This document shows positions 45,167-56,003 of a stretch of DNA of 64,000 nucleotides, piece after piece. Each line of letters starts with the position of its first letter. Position 1 is the stretch's first letter. Source of the stretch: Durusdinium trenchii (Eukaryota > Sar > Dinophyceae > Suessiales > Symbiodiniaceae); contig CAXAMN010005224.1 in assembly GCA_963970005.1 (NCBI GenBank), positions 1,170,186 to 1,234,185 of the forward strand. The letters run 5' to 3'. Under the pieces are notes generated by a model. That model ran no database searches. It was given only the letters and a program-made list of their open reading frames with translations, and had not been told where the DNA came from. Position numbers and translations under genes: made by a program.

Positions 45167-47063
45167 TCAGGAGCGACCGCCTTGGTGGCACGGCCCTCCA
45201 GCCCTATCAGGCCCTATCAGGTCGTCAACCGACAAAGCCACTGAATGGCGCGCAGTAAGGTGCTTGAAGCCAGGAAGTGCACTCCTCGGAAAGCAACGAT
45301 ACCATGCAAGACACCCCGAGCATCGTTGAGTGCTCTGCACTTGAGTGCTTAGCACACTCCTGAAAAAGCAGGTGATCATCACGCAATGAACGACAATGAA
45401 GTGCACTCCTTCTGTTTCGTCAAAGACACACAGACACTCCATGGGACTGCCATATATGCCGATCAATTGACCCCCAACACCACCCCAACTGATCGGCATA
45501 TATGGCAGTCCCATGGGTCGTGTTTGGGATGGAGTGTCTGCTGATCGGCCACCGGATCCTAAGGATCCACTGCCTACCCTCGTGCAGTCGTGAGGACGGA
45601 GACACGCAGGTCCTAACTATGTAGGTGCCATTTCCGTCGGGTGCAGTCGTACCTTATTCTGAGAAGGTACGACGACTGGATTTTTGGGGAATACCAAAGA
45701 CACAACAAAATAACACATGCAGATTGTAACACCATGAGAAACCTCTTCCTTTTAGGGGATGTTTTAATATGTTTTGAATGAAAAGAGCCGAGCCCAACGA
45801 CTCCCACGACTCCCCGACTCACGACCCCGGTGACGTGACTGGAACCGCTCCCCCGTGACCGTGCCAAGCTGCGAAGGTCTTCCTGGGCCAAGAAGTGCAG
45901 CAAGGCATGGCCTGCCTCAAGGCGCCGGTATGCCTCTTCACGAGTCTTCGGAACGCGGAACTCCGTGTGTAGGACGATGGAAATCCGTCGACCACGAATC
46001 CCTGCTTTTTGAGACGTGGATTAAAAAAAAAAAACATGACTGGCCTGACTGGCAAGCTTGGTGAAGAGTTTGATGGGAACATGCTCCCTACCAGTACCAG
46101 ATCCATCCAGATTCCAGATCATGTATCCAGGCTGCATGCATCTAAAAATAATATATAGTATTTTTGTGTGATGTTTGATGATTTTTGGGGTTTGACCCCA
46201 TGACCCCATCTGCAAGATGAGCATTCATGAGTTCACTCCAGGGTGCCCATTGAAACAGAGCACTTCGACCGCCCCATCTGTCCCTGTCACTGGCGTCTTG
46301 ATGACTGGCCTCCTGTGACTGGCGTCTCGAACAGTCAGTGAGACCGGGATCCAGCAGAAGATGGTGAAGCTTTGTCACCTGAGCAACTGCTTCGTCCGTG
46401 TCACGAACTGACCAAATGGCTTCAAGCAAATCCAGTGGAGCCGTCGATGGTCCAGTGTGAAACTCGGTCCGGCGGATCCGGTCGATGGTTTGGTAGACTG
46501 GGGATCACATACATTCAAGGCTGGTGGGAAGAAAGCTGTGCCGATCATAATACCATTAAAAGGAAAACTAACGTGACAATGATGAAACAAATATAGCTAT
46601 AAGTCTTCACTCCCGGATATGATTGCACTCGAATCTCCGAACGCCCGGAGCGTGTCAGCTTCCGGGCGGTCGGAAAGCATGCGATATTGAAAAGCCAGGC
46701 CGAAAGCCTCGCTGGTGCACTGCTGGATATTGAAAGTTGCAAGATGTTGCGTGAACTGCGTGAACTCGCCCACATCGACTTTTGAGAACCCGGTGATTGG
46801 TAAAGCTTCGTGTATTTGGTGCGTAAGGGATGCATCTAGAAACAGAGATGAAGTCAAGCAACCCTGAACCCATGTTCAAAAGAAAGCTTGGGCAGGCCCC
46901 CCACATCGACTTCATGGAGCCGACCGAGGGTCGAGGGTCGAGGGTCGCGTCCGCGTCCGTGCCAAGGGTCAAATCTCTGTGAATCTCCGACCACCTGGCG
47001 ATTGGAGAAGACGCAGAATCTGGAGGAAGGAGCTGAAGGTTCAACGGTTACTGCCAGGGAAAC
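45167..47063 (-). CDS. Hypothetical gene, at least six exons
   Basis: Exons 47063-about 46870, 46835-46611, 46497-46197, 46141-46092, 46001-45823 and probably 45334-45167 (TGA). Phases agree at the second to fourth joins (1, 2, 1), and the fifth exon leaves in phase 0 through a consensus GTGAGT. Segments: SKVDVGEFTQFTQHLATFNI, AIWSVRDTDEAVAQVTKLHH, APWSELMNAHLADG, QPGYMIWNLDGSGTG and REEAYRRLEAGHALLHFLAQ. Composition is that of a globular protein. The MITE at 45431-45540 would lie in the last intron. The first join is unresolved in phase. No family recognised. Confidence 0.58.
45431..45540. mobile_element. Palindromic MITE-like element, copy 3
   Basis: CAGACACTCCATGGGACTGC...GCAGTCCCATGG and TGGAGTGTCTG frame an inner arm pair CATATATGCCGATCA / TGATCGGCATATATG. 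It is the best preserved copy of the family at 13577 and 25092; partial copies are at about 38105-38175 and 55030-55100. Confidence 0.68.
45646..45673. repeat. GTCGTACCTT hairpin
   Basis: GTCGTACCTT and AAGGTACGAC form a perfect 10-base stem over an eight-base loop; the loop itself is TATTCTGA-like, as in the element at 26565. Confidence 0.65.
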
Positions 47064-50000
47064 CTGGTCACTTCATGGCCAGGGATTGCTGTAAGTGTAA
47101 TCCCCACTAAACTATCCATAGCGAGTCATGGCCGTAACTCAAGTATAAACACTTACTAATTTCTGCAAAGCCCCAACAAACACCAAGCATCACAGGATAC
47201 CAATTCAAGTGGAAGAGAAGCTTTGTACCTTTGTACCTATGTAGCCACTTGTGGGGTTTGTCGGCCTGTACAATTATGTACAACGGCCCTACACAACGAA
47301 GGCGCCCTGCTATGCCAACTAGTCCTGTGGCACTGTGAGTCCTGTGATGAAAGCCCCCATCGACGAGGAATCACAAAAACGTCGTCAGCCCAGGGTCACC
47401 GCGTGTGGATCTTCCCACCCTGTGGTCATGCTGAGCCCCAACCCGCAAGCGCCTCCACAGTGCAATCTTTGCCATTGGGAGGTCCTCAATGGGCTGTCGA
47501 CCATGGCGTAAAAGGATTTATATAACTGTGCCCCACGGCCAGCCATAGAATCTCTCGTGGATCCAGTCAACTTCCCAGAACATGTCTAGAGTCTATGTCG
47601 TTTAAGGCATGCAGGCGGCAGGACACTTTTTGGGACACCGCACTCCACCTTTGGGACGACGCCCTCGCTTTGAGGGCACGGTATCCAGCGATCTAACCTT
47701 CGGGATCCAAATCGAGCGATGCGTCCGCCGGGCTTCCTCTTCGGTTCCTTTAACACGAGCATCCCAAGTCCAGGTTCGCTCTCCTAACTGTACGACACCC
47801 GAAAAAGAGGGGCTAACTAGCTGTCCAAGTCGAGAACAACGAAAGCAACATGTCTAAGCTCGAAGTGCTTTGGCTAAGTGCAAAACAATCGGCTGAGTTG
47901 GTCCAACTTGCGGCCGCTGCGTCTTACTCCTCCATTTCAGCTACCCTCAAAGCTTGAATCATCCCACGAAAAAACGGTTCTAGGCGATCTGTTCAAGAGG
48001 ACCGAAGTTAGCTGCAATGGTTAATTCATGTCACAGCAATTAATGAGACAATATTAGACATATTGATAGACATATTGATACCCTCACTCCATCAACAAAC
48101 TAACGAAACTGGACAATGCCCCGAAAGGAAGACTGTTTGCCTCCACGAGCAGGCCGTTTGAGCGAGGGTCAATCTTGGCCAACTGTCGCAAGTGTACAGC
48201 AGAATGATATTGCCAAAAGTGGTATGAGTTTGCGATCCATTGTGGAACAAAAATGAACAAAGAACTGACTGGATGATGGATGCGTCTGACTCACCTTGAT
48301 GGCCTCTTTGACTCACCGAGAGTCTCCCCCGAAGGCCATAGCCCTCGTCTAAGTGACACTGGGCGGCGTCGTGCAAGGTATAGTTTGGCCTGGGCAATGG
48401 TTGGAGGAAGGTTTGAAGAACGACCAAAGGCTAAACAACTCGTGGTTGCGTGGAGTTCATTCCCTGTGACTAGAGGAAAAGAGTCTTCCGAAATCGGGAG
48501 CAAGTTCCACTTCCATGTTTGCTGGAGGGTACATTTTTTGGGCCAAGCACCACTGCCACATTGTACCACCTCAACTTGGACCCACCTGGATTGAACTCAA
48601 CTGGATGCTCTTGTTGTTGTTTCGACATCTGAATCAAACGATCGGGTTGAGGATAAAAAAACACTAATTAGACTTTTTCCAGAAAGGTTTAAGATATCCA
48701 GCATACGTCGTTCACATGTTGGCAACATGGTCTTTTCTGAAATTACACATGGGAAACCTCCCAGTTGTGGTCACGTACAGTTGAACAACAACGACGACAA
48801 ACCGCTACATTGAAGATGCTGCCACCTCCAGCAGGTGGGGTGGTTGGTGCTTGAGCACTCCAAGGGCACTGCAGAAGTGTTTCCGGGAGGATGCAAAAGG
48901 AGAACACGTGCTGTAGTGCAAGTACAACTGCATCAGTACCGTTTGTCTCACTTCAAGCGAGAACTGATGCCAACATGGGATTTAGCAACCTCCCTATGAA
49001 TTTGGTCCAGCTGTGCTCTGTAATAGCATGCAGTGTCAATATTTGTTCAATTGTCTTAGTATCAGTCTAAGGTTCCCGCCCCGGAAAATCATCCTCTTTC
49101 CACATCCCGGCCAGTTTTCACTCTGTCCCCAAATCCTGATGAGCTCCCCAAAGCCTTTTTATGCTGAATCATTCTCGTGCCTCTAGCAGTTGATCCCCCG
49201 AATGGGAGATTCACTTGCCCATTTTTGTTGGGGAGGCGATCCCTTTTCTCGTGAAGAGACAAGGTGCCCATGGTGACCATCGACATTGGTCGGATCTGAT
49301 CAGTCCTGATGATTCAAAGGCGTTCTCCAGCTACCAACCTAAAGTTTTTTAAGACAGGGGGAGGTGATTCATCCGCGGATCTGAGACATTGCGCATGAAA
49401 ACCCTTTGCTTGGTGTATCTGCAATTTTGAGACAGATCTCCTTTTCAACGCCTGAGACGCACCGAGACGCACATGTCAAAAAAAACACATTGCGCGGTTC
49501 GCAGGTCGTCTGTGAGCCCCCACAGCCGTTGCCTCAGCTGGGGCAAAACCTGGATGGCAAGAGACTTGGATCTTCGAACGGTCTTTTTGTGGCTGTTTTT
49601 TGCTCCGTTTTATATAGCCCGAGTTGCCCTCCCCCTTACTTAATCAAGTAAGCGGCGCCTACTTAAATATATATATAAGTATAGGTAACCTGCTACTAGC
49701 TAGATCCCAGGATAGCTCACGCTTCCGCTCGTACTATTCATTAATTTGGCTCCTAGACCTCTATGGGTGGTTGCTTCAGTGCCTTGGCAGGAACTTGACT
49801 TTGCCATACTTTGCCAGCAAATGACAGTGACAGCAAGAGGAAAGAAGTACGAGTTCCACTGCCATGGTATGAGTTGTACGAACAATTCGTGAATGTAGTA
49901 GTCGTGGCTTTTGGTTGAAAGGGCCCCTATTCCAAAAATGAATGAATGAATGCATGAAGGAAGGAACGAAGGAATGAACAACGACATCTGGAATCTTCAC

Positions 50001-51670
50001 CCACATTTCCGTCGCTCATCGCCCATGTCAACAAGAACGCCAAGACACAATGCCACTTCCAATTGCGGCAAGAGTGCCTGCTAGAGCCGCAAGGCATGCA
50101 AGGCAGTGCCAGTCAAAAAATAACTGCCAAAACAACCTAAGAGCAATGGCCTCCAGCCTCCAACCCAAGAGCGATGGCCTCCATGTTATCACTAGCGGAA
50201 ATAACTAACTGCCAAAACATATCCAAACACATCCAAAGCCGGTTGGTTCCGAAATTGTTGATAGAATGCGGCTCACATGTTGCCTAATTGTCCTTTGTGC
50301 GGAATAGTGGAAATTCCAGTCAGCCGATGGACATACAAGTGCCTGATTTCCGCCAGCTGCGCAAGCATTGAGTACGTTGGCGCAGCTCAGACCATGCCGT
50401 ATCCACAACACACGCACGCGCAGCGTGATGGACTTCGGTCCTTTTCAGGAACGAGGACGGTCCGGAGACCAACGTGGAACGGAGACCGTGCCCCGGTCTC
50501 TTCAATGATTCAGTCGAGTCAGGTAATGTGGGACAATATCAGAATTACTCAAAAAATATATATATATATACTCAATACACCATGTTACCTCTGTTAACCT
50601 TATTCTTTAAATGTACCATGACTTAAAACGAAGGAAGCTTTGTTGTCCACTTCCACGTCACTGAGTCAGAGTGTACCAAGTCCGCAACCAAAGGGTTGTT
50701 CACTTCCCTGTTAAGCCATGAGAGGTGCCCACTATGGGTCTGACAGGTGTATTAAAGACCAATCGCCAAACCGAAGATATCCAATAACTTTCCCGAAACT
50801 TACCACCCAGAAGTTAAGATGGAACATGAGAGAACGAGAACACCAGCTTGGGCAACATCATTTCGCATTATCTTCGTTCGTCAATTCCCGGTTCGTCGTT
50901 CTAATTGGGGGCTGGGGACCCAGCGTTGCAAGTCCGCCAAGTCCTCCCCAAAAGGACTTCACCACGTTCGCCAGACCCAAGGAGGCTGCCAGTAGCACCA
51001 AACTCATGAAGCTTCGCCCTCCCGCGGCAGCTGGACGCAGCAGTGGGGCATACATTCCGACGTGAACCGCGGATGTCCGGCTTTCGGAATCGGATGATTA
51101 CAGCGGACCGGATGGCTATATGGGCGATGTGGGTGAAGGCGATGTGGGACCCAAGTCAAGTATTCCCTGCCTGTGCGATGTGCTGTTGACGTTTTCCGCA
51201 ACTCTCGGAACACTCACAAGATATCGTCAAAAACCCACGACTGAAGTTGAACATGTTGAACATTGAAGATCATTGAAGTGTAGAATCTGACCTTCTGATT
51301 CTAGAGGCTGTTGCTGCATTGCATTGATTTGTCTCAGGCAACCGATCGGATGGGATCATTAGAACATGTTCCATTTCAGAGGTTGCCTTCAATTGTTGGA
51401 GATGCTGGCAAGAATTCGTGAAGGACTGCATAGGACTGTCGTTCTCGTGCAAATCAGCGGATTCTGAGCCGGCACAAGGATGCGTCCGTTGGTCTAGAGA
51501 CTTATCCCAAACAGACACTCTATAATCTCTCTCTCTCTATGTATATATTCTATATACATATATATATATATATGAATCTATGCCTACATTGACAAACCAC
51601 CCGAATGTAGGCAAATGTGGGCAAATATTGATAAACACGGCATAGTGCGGCAGCCGGCAGTCCCAAACAG
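47064..51670. other. Long region with only ambiguous open frames
   Basis: Open frames at 47570-47385 (minus), 48280-48594 (plus, overlapped by minus frames) and 50718-51065 (plus) have no splice-phase support. Short AT tracts at 49664 and 50557. No rRNA, tRNA or larger repeat seen. Confidence 0.3.
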
Positions 51671-52048
51671 GTGGTGTTTGGGTCTGACCCCTCAACACAC
51701 CGAAGTTGCCACACTCAACAAGTTGACCGATCTCGTCAATGGAAATCCAACTCACCCCTGTTGACACCCCAGTGTTCCACGCGACTCGCTCGACCGCAGT
51801 CCAACGACGACTGTCGCGAGGGTGTCGCGGCCGCGGCCCGTTGTGGTATTTTTTTTGCCGACGCCGACGGAAAGAAGGGCGCTGAGCCACCACTCGGAAT
51901 CGGCGGACCTGGCAGAATCGACGGTTACCACGTCGTGCAACGGGCGGGAGGAGAGGACGTCGTGTCACGGTGCGTCCAAAACCGATCGTTGAAGCTGCAG
52001 TCCAATGGTCTATACAGTGTGGGGCCTCAAATAGGGGCATTTCTTTGA
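51671..52048 (+). CDS. Hypothetical plus-strand ORF, 125 codons
   Basis: Reads EGVAAAARCGIFFADADGKK, GIGGPGRIDGYHVVQRAGGE and SLKLQSNGLYSVGPQIG to a TGA. Composition is more protein-like than the overlapping Arg-rich minus frame (52061-51537). It is preceded by a TC dinucleotide tract and AT repeats. It opposes the neighbouring minus-strand models. Confidence 0.38.
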   Translation: MVFGSDPSTHRSCHTQQVDRSRQWKSNSPLLTPQCSTRLARPQSNDDCREGVAAAARCGIFFADADGKKGAEPPLGIGGPGRIDGYHVVQRAGGEDVVSRCVQNRSLKLQSNGLYSVGPQIGAFL

Positions 52049-52194
52049 CAGTGATGGCCACAAGTTTGTCTCTGTAACAAGCATAGCCTCATAAAGAGCA
52101 TGTGTACTCCGCAAATTAAAATACATATTTTCAAGCAAGCTTTCATCATTTACTTTGTGTAAAGTGATGTAACGTGTATACAATAATGCAATAA

Positions 52195-52225
52195 TATATA
52201 TATATAATATATATATATATATAAA
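52195..52225. repeat. AT microsatellite
   Basis: Two AT runs, about 30 bases in all. Confidence 0.8.
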
Positions 52226-52347
52226 CATGTCAAATCAGTTGCCAAGAGCTCAAATGGAGCAATCGAACGGCACGAGCTTGCTGGAATGCACAAAAATAAC
52301 GTGTTATTCGTGCTTAGAGGCTCCAAAGGGGGCACTTTGAAGTCAAC

Positions 52348-52628
52348 GTATGTTCAAAAAAGGTGGATCCTTCCATCTTGCTCCTAGTAAGGCCAGGAGC
52401 CCCTAGTAGCGTCCTTGCTCCTAGTAGTAAGGCCAGCTCCTAGTAGTAAGGCCAGGAGCCCCTAGTAGCGTCTCCTAGTAGTAAGGCCAGGAGCCCCTAG
52501 TAGCGTCCCTGCTCCTAGTAGTAAGGCCAGGAGCCCCTAGTAGCGTCCTTGCTCCTAGTAGTAAGGCCAGGAGCCCCTAGTAGCGTCCCTGCTCCTAGTA
52601 TGTTCAAAAAAGGTGGATCCTTCCATCT
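52348..52628. mobile_element. CTAGTAGC minisatellite locus 3 flanked by 31-base direct repeats
   Basis: 52379-52597 holds about five copies of a roughly 41-base unit (GTAAGGCCAGGAGCCCCTAG plus TAGCGTCCYTGCTCCTAGTA). It is bounded by identical 31-base direct repeats beginning GTATGTTCAAAAAAGGTGGA at 52348-52378 and 52598-52628. The flanks behave like a long target-site duplication. Confidence 0.72.
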
Positions 52629-52752
52629 AAATTCACCGGGCCGCTGAAAAGACTTTTGGCATCTTCGGGCAACGCTGGCAACGCTTCGTCAGCCGCTTTC
52701 GCTGCAGCTGCAAGAGGCATCCTTGTGGTTTCCAAAGAGGTGCTCTGCAAAT
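52627..52752 (-). CDS. Candidate Ala-rich exon next to the minisatellite
   Basis: After a TTTGCAG acceptor the minus strand reads ETTRMPLAAAAKAADEALPA then LPEDAKSLFSGPVNLDG. The frame stops inside the direct repeat that borders the minisatellite. Single short exon, no partner found. Confidence 0.35.
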
Positions 52753-53060
52753 GTGGAACAAGCAAGGGGAGACAAGGGAGGGTTGAGAGGACTCTTGACA
52801 AAGTATACCTTATACCTCTATATAGCTAAAAACAACTACCAAATCATCAAATACAAAGTCCGAACACATGATAGGTCTGGATCTGGTCTTGCTCATGGCC
52901 CAGCCACTCAAAGGTCAGTCGCCATGCACGACTCTTTGTCACAAGTCACAGCGTTTGTCAGGCTGGCCACATAGGGATAATCTTTTAACAAATGTTGGAA
53001 GACAGGAAAAGACTCTGATCTATACCATCCAAGGGTCCCTATAAAATAGATATATCTAGT

Positions 53061-53630
53061 ATGATACTGGACTACTTCGGGGATCTGGGTCTCTTCGTTG
53101 GACACACCGACTTGAGTCATACATACCCAAAGCGAGTGCTTTGTGCTTTCCGTTTTGCAGAACCAAGGGTTTGGGGTTTAGGGTCTTCGCGTCTTGGATC
53201 GTTCTTTGGGATCTTGATCGATCATCCAATGGAACACATCCGGCTCTTGGGATTTGTTGGATGGCCAACTGATGCGGGATTCGTCCAGCGGGTGAGTCGA
53301 AGTACACGGTTTCCAGCCAAATTCATCCGAAGCATGCATGCTTTGCTAACTAACCTTTGGGAACCTGCCCTTTCCTCGATTTGGGGTGCCAGTTGCTGGC
53401 GGCCCAGAGTCGGTCGAAATGATCACCTGAAGGGTAGTAGAGGCAAATGTCTCATCTGGGGAGACAAACATTCTGCCCCAAACTCAGGGGAGGCAACCAT
53501 TGTGCCACAAACATGTCACTTGTGGGGAGACAAACATGTTGGAGACGAACATTCTGGAGACAAGCATTTCAACCCCACCCAGCTGCAGCCGCAGCACATC
53601 TTCTCTCCGATAGCCACGGCCTTGAGCTGA
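53061..53630 (+). CDS. Hypothetical ORF, 189 codons, with WGDKH repeats
   Basis: The longest plus-strand open frame in the second half of the window. Its C-terminal third contains WGDKHSAPNSGE, WGDKHVGDEHSGDKH, produced by GGGGAGACAAACA repeats (53455-53565) related to the array at 12920-13285. No splice support. The length makes chance less likely but not excluded. Confidence 0.36.
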   Translation: MILDYFGDLGLFVGHTDLSHTYPKRVLCAFRFAEPRVWGLGSSRLGSFFGILIDHPMEHIRLLGFVGWPTDAGFVQRVSRSTRFPAKFIRSMHALLTNLWEPALSSIWGASCWRPRVGRNDHLKGSRGKCLIWGDKHSAPNSGEATIVPQTCHLWGDKHVGDEHSGDKHFNPTQLQPQHIFSPIATALS

Positions 53631-53691
53631 GTGTGCCCGTCCGACTGAGCTGAGTGATTCTTAGTGATCGCTGATACATACCCTATAGATC

Positions 53692-53783
53692 GAAGTACCT
53701 TCTCAGAAGCTACTTGGACCCTCCAAACCTACATAACAGTGTCTCCAATCACCTTCTGAGAAGGTACTTGGATCCCTAGGGAT
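53692..53783. mobile_element. ACCTTCTCAGAAGGT inverted-repeat element, copy B
   Basis: Shares CCTCCAAACCTACATAA, GTCTCCAATCACCTTCTGAG and AAGGTACTTGGATCCCTAGG with copy A at 26565-26655, plus the inverted ends. Confidence 0.62.
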
Positions 53784-55730
53784 AGGGGGTCACCTACTGA
53801 TTGTGAGCCCCAATTTGGAGTGTCACAACATGTCACAATTGCTCTTCACTTGCACTTTCACACTCTTTTGGAGATGCAGCAGTTGTTGGACAAATTTTGC
53901 AAGCCGACCCCACAGAACAGGAGTTGACCCGAAACCCATAATAAGACCGCTGCAGGAATGAACCCGTGAAACAGCTGCAGAGACAATTCCACTATTGGAA
54001 GCAAAGGCGTTGTAAACTATGCAAACCACCATGTAGATTACCGCAGCAAACCTGCGGTTAGCCCAATCCATGGTTTGTTCTTGGGTACAATCCATGGAAA
54101 CAGAGGATTCTAACTCGGCAAGGAGGTTCAAGGGGGGATGCAATTAGCTTTGACCCTTGCATATTACTGTATCTTACAAAAACCTAGCTCGACAAAACCT
54201 GAGGGCCACAAGAAAACACATCTTCTCACGTTCTGGTCACCTTTTTTCGGTCTTCCAAACCTTCACAGAACTTCCGTGACTTGATTCATGAACCCCCCCT
54301 ACCTGAGAGTCATCACCCCACCTGAGAGTCGTCACCCCAGCTGGGCCTGGGAGTCATCAGCCACATTTCAAGGTGGTAAAAGTGGAGTGAAACACCCATC
54401 AACTGCGTTTCCTCGACCCTGGGCCTGGTTCACCCTGGGCCACCCGCACTGCCACGGTCTCGTGGAAGGCCGGTGCCAGTCCGTGCTTCAATGGAACGGA
54501 TGAAGCCCATGACCAGGGCTGAGTAGTCGTCCTCCCCCTGCGAGAGTGGCCGTGAGGGTTACATCGCCGCCTCAGAAGACCTAGAAGGGGGTAATGTTGG
54601 GAGAGTTGCTGTCATAGAATAGTTACCTATACCTTTGGACCTTAGGGATCCTTAGGGTCTGAGGGTTACATCTATATGGTAAATGGGTGCCCTGTCAGGT
54701 CAAACCTAACAAACTCTATCGGCTGCTCTGGCGCCGGAGCCAGCTGGGTCTTCCACCTCGCGGCGAGGCCGGAAGTCCGCCAGGACGGTGGACTGCACCT
54801 CGGGATCGATTGGGATGGAAACACATGGCCGGCCAAGCAAAAGACCGATGGATCGTGTGTTGTTGCGTGTTCAATCAACCTAGGCAAGTGCCAGTTGTGC
54901 CAGTTCTGGACGTGGATGTTTGTTCCAATACATTTTACACTCTGACTGACCTGGAAGTGGGGAAGGGGGACCCTGGAAGGTTGCTGTCCTCTACAAACCG
55001 AGGGTAAACTCCACTTCCATGCTAGTGAGTCAAAGGGTACCTACATTGGGGTTGCTCAGGGGTCGATGTAAGTATATATGCCATACATGGATGGTCTGGG
55101 ATACTGGCTCCCTGACGGTCTTCCAGAAACAAACATGTTAACCATGTTGGCTCTTCCTAGGTCTTCTAGAAGTCACAAGTATAGTGGTAGGGCTTGTTTG
55201 AGGGTGGGGTCGTCAATGAAAGCCGTGGCCACTAGTAACAATGTGTGCTTCCAAAAATTGGCCATAACATGCCATGGCCATATAGACGTTTGCCGCAAGA
55301 GGCACCGTCACTTGCATTTCGAAACCTAACGCGGCACACGTTCACCTCCCCAACGACCACGGTGGCAAGCACGTGAGCTTCCAAGCGTTGGAGGAAGAAA
55401 AACACAGGCACCTGTGAAGGTCAAAGTATAAATCTGTGATTATGAGTGTAACATATATATGTGAAGAACATTCCTCAAAGCAAAAAGCATGGTGGGCCCA
55501 GCTGGGCCTGTAAAATCTCCATTTGCCCTGTCCTTCAATTGTGGTTCCACATGTCAGATCCCGTTTCAACGATGTCACATGGTTTTTTCCGACCGGATGG
55601 CGGGAGACTGACCGGACGGCCTGGAAAGGATGGGATCTACTGGTGTTGATTGCATTCAGACTGGCTACCACAATTTGATCTATATATCTATATATTATAT
55701 ATATGTGTGTTAATTATGTGTTTATTTCTT
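53784..55730. other. Region with ambiguous open frames and a partial MITE
   Basis: 54676-54945 is open on both strands; neither has splice support. About 55030-55100 is a decayed copy of the CTCCATGG element family (ACCTACATTGGGG...GTCGATGTAAGT). CACCTGAGAGTC is directly repeated at about 54300-54340. Confidence 0.35.
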
Positions 55731-56003
55731 TCACCTGCTCAGCTCATGCCTTGAAACACCCTTGATCATGTGGCTCCAAACCACCCCCAAAGACACGACT
55801 TTGGTTACCATTTCTTCACCTCTTTTTCTGGTCCCCCCGCGGCTTGGCACGCAGCGCACCGGTGGTCCGGGCTCGGCTTCGCCGGACCGAGCTGCTCCGG
55901 AGGAGGTGCGCTCCAGGACACCAAAGGCACGGTCGTCCATCGGGTAACCTACGGCGCACCGAGAGCACACGGCCTCGTCCATGGCCCAACTGGTGACTGG
56001 TAA
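55731..56003 (-). CDS. Hypothetical exon
   Basis: After a TTACCAG acceptor the minus strand reads DEAVCSRCAVGYPMDDRAFG, VLERTSSGAARSGEAEPGPP and GEEMVTKVVSLGVVWSHM to a stop. Balanced charge. The antisense frame is Gly/His/Trp-rich and less likely. Confidence 0.42.
   Translation of the reverse strand, partial: LPVTSWAMDEAVCSRCAVGYPMDDRAFGVLERTSSGAARSGEAEPGPPVRCVPSRGGTRKRGEEMVTKVVSLGVVWSHMIKGVSRHELSR

Noticed and set aside
52379..52597. CRISPR-like array
   Set aside because: Units are contiguous with no unique spacers, and the genome is eukaryotic; it is a minisatellite.
54676..55007. Plus- and minus-strand frames over a GC-rich patch
   Set aside because: Three frames open with similar composition and no splice evidence.
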